Origin: an uncultured Prochlorococcus sp.
GTDB taxonomy: Bacteria > Cyanobacteriota > Cyanobacteriia > PCC-6307 > Cyanobiaceae
DNA length: 64,000 nt
Direction of reading: 5' to 3'
Assembly (NCBI RefSeq): GCF_902536725.1
Contig: NZ_CACAYO010000006.1
Coordinates: 1 to 64,000 of the forward strand
Part shown: piece after piece, positions 52,103-64,000 of the stretch
How the letters are laid out: every line of letters starts with the position of its first letter
Position numbering within the stretch: position 1 is the first letter of the stretch
The notes under the pieces: generated by a model
Told to the model about the DNA's origin: nothing
Seen by the model: only the letters and a program-made list of their open reading frames with translations
Databases searched by the model: none
Translations under genes and position numbers: made by a program

Positions 52103-52338
52103 CGGAGCAGCTGTTAATATAAGGAATTACTGGAAATTTTTCTTAATTTTTAGCTTTTAACTTACACAGTTAATGATTTGTCATCATTAAACAAAATTTA
52201 ATTCATAATAAATCAAATTGATTTTTTGTTGAAATCGAGATTTAATGGTTATCTCATTTAAGTGAAAAGTTAAATAACTAAAATATTGAGTAGATTATTA
52301 GTAAATAGTAAATCTCACAAAATCGCAGGTTTTCTTGG
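52103..52338 (+). promoter_or_regulatory. rpoB upstream region
   Basis: 236 bp between tatD and rpoB, AT-rich. The only structure I see is an 8-bp inverted repeat, ttaatgat-ttgtc-atcattaa (52170-52190), without a T tract; it could be a weak terminator for tatD or a regulatory hairpin. A promoter for rpoB-rpoC1-rpoC2 is expected here but no box stands out. Confidence 0.4.
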
Positions 52339-55300
52339 ATGAGCAGTAGCGCTTTACAGGTAGCAAAAACGGCTACTTATCTACCAGATTTAGTTGAAGT
52401 ACAAAGAGCAAGCTTTAAATGGTTTTTGGAAAAGGGTTTAATTGAAGAACTACAGAATTTTTCTCCAATTTCTGATTACACAGGTAAATTAGAATTACAT
52501 TTCATCGGTGAAGAATACAGGTTAAAAAGACCTAGACATGATGTTGAGGAAGCCAAAAGAAGAGATGCTACATTTGCATCTCAAATGTATGTAACTTGCA
52601 GATTAATTAATAAAGAGACAGGTGAAATTAAAGAACAAGAAGTATTTATAGGCGAACTACCATTAATGACTGAAAGAGGAACTTTCATCATTAATGGTGC
52701 TGAAAGAGTTATTGTTAATCAAATCGTTCGCAGTCCCGGTGTATATTTCAAAGATGAACTCGATAAAAATGGTCGAAGGACCTACAACGCTAGCGTTATC
52801 CCTAATAGAGGTGCTTGGTTAAAATTCGAAACTGACAAAAATAATCTACTTTATGTGAGAGTTGACAAAACTAGAAAAATTAATGTTCACGTTCTTATGA
52901 GAGCGATGGGTCTTTCAGACAATGATGTTGTCGATAAACTCAGGCATCCTGAGTTTTATCAAAACTCAATTGAGTCAGCTAATGACGAGGGTATAAATTC
53001 AGAAGACCAGGCATTACTTGAGCTATATAAGAAACTGCGTCCTGGTGAACCTCCTTCTGTTTCAGGAGGCCAACAGCTGTTGCATAGTAGATTTTTTGAT
53101 CCTAAAAGATATGATTTAGGCCGAGTTGGTAGATATAAAATCAATAAAAAATTGAGACTTACCGTGCCAAACGATGTGAGAACACTTACCCATGAAGATG
53201 TTCTCTCTACAATTGATTACTTAATTAATCTAGAATTGGACATTGGTGGTGCTAGTTTGGATGATATTGACCACCTTGGTAATCGAAGGGTTAGATCTGT
53301 TGGAGAACTTCTGCAAAATCAAGTCAGGGTTGGACTTAATCGTTTAGAGAGAATTATTAAAGAAAGAATGACTGTAGGAGAAACAGATTCTTTAACTCCC
53401 GCCCAACTGGTAAATCCGAAACCTTTGGTCGCCGCTATAAAGGAATTTTTTGGCTCGAGTCAATTAAGCCAGTTCATGGATCAAACTAATCCTCTAGCTG
53501 AATTAACACATAAGAGAAGAATTTCAGCATTGGGTCCTGGAGGTTTAACTAGAGAAAGAGCAGGCTTTGCAGTAAGAGACATACACCCTTCGCATTATGG
53601 AAGATTATGTCCTATCGAGACACCTGAAGGCCCTAACGCAGGACTTATAAATTCTTTAGCTACCCATGCGAGAGTTAATGAATATGGTTTCATTGAAACA
53701 CCTTTTTGGGAAGTCAAAAACGGTAAAGTGGATAAAGAAGGTAATCCTGTCTATCTTTCTGCTGATTTAGAAGATGAGTGTAGGGTGGCTCCAGGAGACG
53801 TCGCAACTGACAAGGATGGAAACATAATTGCAAATTTAATACCAGTCAGATATAGACAAGATTTTGAAAAAGTTCCTCCTCATCAAGTTGATTACGTTCA
53901 GCTTTCTCCGGTTCAGGTGATTTCAGTTGCTACTTCACTTATTCCTTTCTTGGAACATGATGATGCTAATAGAGCTCTCATGGGATCAAATATGCAACGC
54001 CAAGCCGTTCCATTGCTCAGGCCAGAGCGTCCTTTAGTTGGTACAGGTTTAGAATCTCAAGTTGCTAGAGATTCGGGGATGGTTCCCATAACAAAAGTTA
54101 ATGGAATTGTATCTTACGTAGATGCTAATGAGATTGTCGTCAAAGATGAGGACGGTAATGAACATTTTCACTATCTTCAGAAATATCAAAGATCAAATCA
54201 AGATACTTGCCTTAACCAAAGACCTATAGTGAAAATTGGAGATAGAGTTATATCTGGTCAGGTTTTAGCAGATGGATCTGCATGTGAAGGAGGAGAAATT
54301 GCCCTTGGCCAAAACGTTTTAATCGCTTACATGCCATGGGAGGGGTACAACTACGAAGATGCAATTCTTGTGAGCGAGAGGATGGTAACTGATGATTTAT
54401 ATACTTCAGTGCATATTGAAAAATATGAAATTGAAGCAAGACAAACGAAGTTAGGGCCTGAAGAGATAACGAGAGAGATTCCCAATATCTCGGAAGAAAG
54501 CTTGAATAATCTTGATGAGATGGGAATTATTAGGATTGGTGCTTTTGTCGAGAGTGGAGATATCCTTGTAGGGAAAGTGACTCCAAAAGGGGAATCAGAC
54601 CAACCACCGGAAGAAAAACTCTTAAGAGCCATTTTCGGTGAAAAAGCTCGAGATGTAAGAGATAATTCCCTGAGAGTACCTAAAACTGAGAAGGGAAGGG
54701 TTTTAGACGTTCGTATTTATACTAGAGAACAAGGTGATGAATTGCCTCCAGGAGCCAATATGGTTGTTAGGGTTTATGTCGCTCAGAGAAGAAAGATTCA
54801 AGTAGGTGACAAAATGGCTGGGAGGCATGGAAATAAAGGAATTATTAGCAGAATCTTACCCAGAGAAGATATGCCTTATTTACCTGATGGAACGCCTGTA
54901 GATATTGTTCTTAATCCTTTAGGTGTTCCAAGTAGGATGAATGTTGGTCAAGTTTTTGAATTACTTATGGGCTGGGCAGCTTCTAACTTAAATTGCCGGG
55001 TTAAAGTCGTTCCATTTGATGAAATGTATGGAGCTGAAAAATCACATCAAACTGTTCAAGCATTTTTAGAGGAAGCTTCAAAACAGCCAGGTAAAGCTTG
55101 GGTTTACAATCCCGATGACCCTGGAAAGTTATTACTTAAAGATGGTAGGACAGGGGAACCTTTCGATCAGCCAGTTGCTGTTGGATACTCTCACTTCCTC
55201 AAGTTAGTTCATTTGGTGGATGATAAAATTCATGCTAGATCTACTGGGCCTTACTCTTTAGTTACACAGCAACCATTGGGTGGTAAAGCTCAGCAAGGTG

Positions 55301-55632
55301 GACAAAGGCTTGGAGAAATGGAAGTATGGGCTCTTGAAGCTTATGGAGCCGCTTACACTCTGCAAGAATTGTTAACAGTTAAATCTGATGACATGCAAGG
55401 AAGAAATGAAGCTCTTAATGCAATCGTAAAAGGTAAACCGATCCCAAGGCCAGGTACCCCTGAATCATTTAAAGTTCTTATGAGGGAATTACAATCTCTA
55501 GGCTTGGATATAGGAGTTTATACAGATGAAGGCAAAGAAGTAGATTTAATGCAAGATATCAATCCGAGGAGAAATACTCCATCGAGACCTACTTACGAAT
55601 CTCTCGGAACCTCTGAATATGAGGAAGATTAA
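52339..55632 (+). CDS. rpoB: RNA polymerase beta subunit
   Basis: 1097 residues, the usual compact cyanobacterial beta. Landmarks: the rifampicin-region [20 protein letters not shown] followed by [13 protein letters not shown], the GYNYEDAI fork, [12 protein letters not shown] with active-site lysine residues and the C-terminal [20 protein letters not shown] (in two parts) that joins beta'. The rifampicin pocket shows no obvious resistance change. rpoC1 starts 38 bp later. Confidence 0.98.
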   Translation: MSSSALQVAKTATYLPDLVEVQRASFKWFLEKGLIEELQNFSPISDYTGKLELHFIGEEYRLKRPRHDVEEAKRRDATFASQMYVTCRLINKETGEIKEQEVFIGELPLMTERGTFIINGAERVIVNQIVRSPGVYFKDELDKNGRRTYNASVIPNRGAWLKFETDKNNLLYVRVDKTRKINVHVLMRAMGLSDNDVVDKLRHPEFYQNSIESANDEGINSEDQALLELYKKLRPGEPPSVSGGQQLLHSRFFDPKRYDLGRVGRYKINKKLRLTVPNDVRTLTHEDVLSTIDYLINLELDIGGASLDDIDHLGNRRVRSVGELLQNQVRVGLNRLERIIKERMTVGETDSLTPAQLVNPKPLVAAIKEFFGSSQLSQFMDQTNPLAELTHKRRISALGPGGLTRERAGFAVRDIHPSHYGRLCPIETPEGPNAGLINSLATHARVNEYGFIETPFWEVKNGKVDKEGNPVYLSADLEDECRVAPGDVATDKDGNIIANLIPVRYRQDFEKVPPHQVDYVQLSPVQVISVATSLIPFLEHDDANRALMGSNMQRQAVPLLRPERPLVGTGLESQVARDSGMVPITKVNGIVSYVDANEIVVKDEDGNEHFHYLQKYQRSNQDTCLNQRPIVKIGDRVISGQVLADGSACEGGEIALGQNVLIAYMPWEGYNYEDAILVSERMVTDDLYTSVHIEKYEIEARQTKLGPEEITREIPNISEESLNNLDEMGIIRIGAFVESGDILVGKVTPKGESDQPPEEKLLRAIFGEKARDVRDNSLRVPKTEKGRVLDVRIYTREQGDELPPGANMVVRVYVAQRRKIQVGDKMAGRHGNKGIISRILPREDMPYLPDGTPVDIVLNPLGVPSRMNVGQVFELLMGWAASNLNCRVKVVPFDEMYGAEKSHQTVQAFLEEASKQPGKAWVYNPDDPGKLLLKDGRTGEPFDQPVAVGYSHFLKLVHLVDDKIHARSTGPYSLVTQQPLGGKAQQGGQRLGEMEVWALEAYGAAYTLQELLTVKSDDMQGRNEALNAIVKGKPIPRPGTPESFKVLMRELQSLGLDIGVYTDEGKEVDLMQDINPRRNTPSRPTYESLGTSEYEED

Positions 55633-55655
55633 ATATCAAATTGAAACCTTTTTAA

Positions 55656-57575
<1,920 letters not shown>

Positions 57576-57582
57576 TCTTTAA

Positions 57583-61710
<4,128 letters not shown>

Positions 61711-61740
61711 AAATTATCTATTATTATTTTTAGTGACTAG

Positions 61741-61917
<177 letters not shown>

Positions 61918-61934
61918 AAATAGTTTTGAAATAA

Positions 61935-62993
<1,059 letters not shown>

Positions 62994-63055
62994 TATTATC
63001 TAAGAAAATATTATCAAAAATAATTTTTTAAAAGTCTCTTAAACAGGCTATTATT

Positions 63056-63202
63056 GTGTTAATTAATGTTGAATCTTTGGGTTTTATTAAGACAAAAATT
63101 TTACCTTTCGCTATCGTCGCACTTTTTGGGATTGCCTTTTTTGCAGTTAGTGCAAGAATTTGGTTGCCAGGAGATATGATGTCACCTGCTCCAATGAATT
63201 AA
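63056..63202 (+). CDS. Small single-helix membrane protein, unidentified
   Basis: A 48-residue frame from GTG 63056: MLINVESLGFIKTKILPFA, one transmembrane helix (IVALFGIAFFAVSARIWL) and a short tail LPGDMMSPAPMN. Size and form recall the small photosynthetic-complex subunits, but I recognise no specific one. It starts 62 bp after rlmN and ends 18 bp before the HEAT-repeat gene, on the same strand, which fits a real gene in this compact genome. Confidence 0.6.
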   Translation: MLINVESLGFIKTKILPFAIVALFGIAFFAVSARIWLPGDMMSPAPMN

Positions 63203-63220
63203 TATTATTAGATTCTGCAA

Positions 63221-63988
63221 ATGACAAAAAATAAGGATCCTAATCAAGAAAGTTTAGCTGAAATAGCAATTGATCCAGATGTTTTAGCCAGAGAATTGGC
63301 TTTAGAAATTGAAATTGATCCTTTAGAACAAATTGATGAAGATGTTTTTTCAAAAGATTTAAATATCACTCAAGAGTGTGATGAAGCTTTAAAAATGCTC
63401 AAAGGTAATAGAGAAGAGAGAATACAAGGTTTAAGAATATTTTGTGAGTTTAGAGACCAAAGGTCTTTCCCCCTTTTGTTACCATTGCTCGATCAACCTT
63501 GCCCTGTTGAAAGAATGAGTGCGGTATATGCTTTAGGTCGTAATCCATGTCCTAGCGCAGTCCAAAAACTTGTCAGTCTTTTGAAAACTGATGATAATGC
63601 TTATGTCAGAAGAGCAACTGCATGGAGCTTGGCTAATTATGATAATCAAATTGTTTTAGAACCATTAATAAATGCTTTAAAGAATGATGTTGCTGCAGTA
63701 AGATTATGGTCATCCAGTTCTTTAGCTGAAATTGGCAATGTTTCTTTTGAGAACGCTCAATTAGCGGCAGAACAACTTTTAATAAGTTTAAAGATAGATA
63801 ATGAATCAGGTGTAAGAAGTAATTGCATTTGGTCATTGTGTAGATTGTATGAAAAATTAAACAACACACTTCAAGAAAGTTTCGTCGATGAATGTACTAA
63901 AATAGCCCTTTTCGATAAAGAACCATCCGTTATGGAAGAAGCGAAAACTGCTCTAGATTCGATGGGGATGCAAGGTTTTTATAACTAA
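63221..63988 (+). CDS. HEAT-repeat protein
   Basis: 255 residues, soluble. After an acidic N-terminal 60 residues come four or five HEAT/PBS-lyase-like repeats (RSFPLLLPLLDQPCPVERMS, AVYALGRNPCPSAVQKLVSLL, AYVRRATAWSLANYDNQIV, VRLWSSSSLAEIGNVS). Such repeats occur in bilin lyases and NblB but also in many scaffold proteins. A bilin-lyase role is doubtful because no phycobilisome genes are seen here. Likely a protein-protein scaffold; partner unknown. Confidence 0.75.
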   Translation: MTKNKDPNQESLAEIAIDPDVLARELALEIEIDPLEQIDEDVFSKDLNITQECDEALKMLKGNREERIQGLRIFCEFRDQRSFPLLLPLLDQPCPVERMSAVYALGRNPCPSAVQKLVSLLKTDDNAYVRRATAWSLANYDNQIVLEPLINALKNDVAAVRLWSSSSLAEIGNVSFENAQLAAEQLLISLKIDNESGVRSNCIWSLCRLYEKLNNTLQESFVDECTKIALFDKEPSVMEEAKTALDSMGMQGFYN

Positions 63989-64000
63989 ATTTCTTAATTT

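Overview
The window is AT-rich chromosomal DNA from a marine picocyanobacterium, almost certainly a high-light-adapted Prochlorococcus. Evidence: photosystem I genes (psaA-psaB, psaI-psaL), split RNA polymerase beta' genes (rpoC1/rpoC2), a ferredoxin-dependent glutamate synthase, a compact high-light-inducible (Hli) protein, LL-diaminopimelate aminotransferase, several small cyanobacterial/plastid families (DUF1997, DUF3493/LPA1-like), many TTG/GTG starts and very short intergenic gaps. I did not assign the HLI or HLII clade.

Layout. 1-917: a broken junction. The start of rpoA and most of rpsK lie on the minus strand and are joined head-on to the second half of rpoA on the plus strand, across about 9 bp that fit both genes. 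This looks like an amplification or assembly chimera rather than biology. 931-4483: the end of the big ribosomal operon (rplQ, truA, rplM, rpsI, rpmE, prfA). 4499-9144: HNH protein, alr, tRNA-Ser, a HAD phosphatase and a fused cobalamin gene (CbiG-CobJ). 9483-14042: psaA-psaB, closed by a clear terminator. 14146-18958: polyprenyl-phosphate-type glycosyltransferase, a small membrane protein, psaI-psaL, then a cell-envelope/unknown block (NlpC/P60 peptidase, class A beta-lactamase-like protein, small acidic protein, degenerate serine recombinase). 19252-25017: lipA, YciI-like protein, glsF. 25213-29922: the str operon (rpsL, rpsG, fusA, tuf, rpsJ). 29979-38871: LON-domain protein, tocopherol/plastoquinone-type methyltransferase, pheA, DUF1997, rnhB-rne, dapL, clpS and a radical SAM protein. 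38978-41754: two glycosyltransferases and tRNA-Thr. 41809-47541: LPA1-like small protein and the rimP-nusA-ylxR-infB operon. 47701-52102: HtrA-type protease, rpiA, hisD, rpsT, tatD. 52339-61710: rpoB-rpoC1-rpoC2. 61765-63988: hli gene, rlmN, a tiny membrane protein and a HEAT-repeat protein.

Most genes are housekeeping: translation, transcription, photosystem I and core metabolism. No prophage, insertion sequence, CRISPR array or defence island is visible, and I found no convincing new multi-gene system. The points most worth a second look are the chimeric rpoA/rpsK end, a resolvase-family protein that has lost its catalytic serine and sits in an apparent two-gene operon with a 70-residue acidic protein, a glycosyltransferase carrying what looks like the tail end of a lost methyltransferase, a perfect palindrome in the psaA leader, and three genes of about 50 codons or fewer that are easily missed (psaI, hli and an unidentified one-helix protein).
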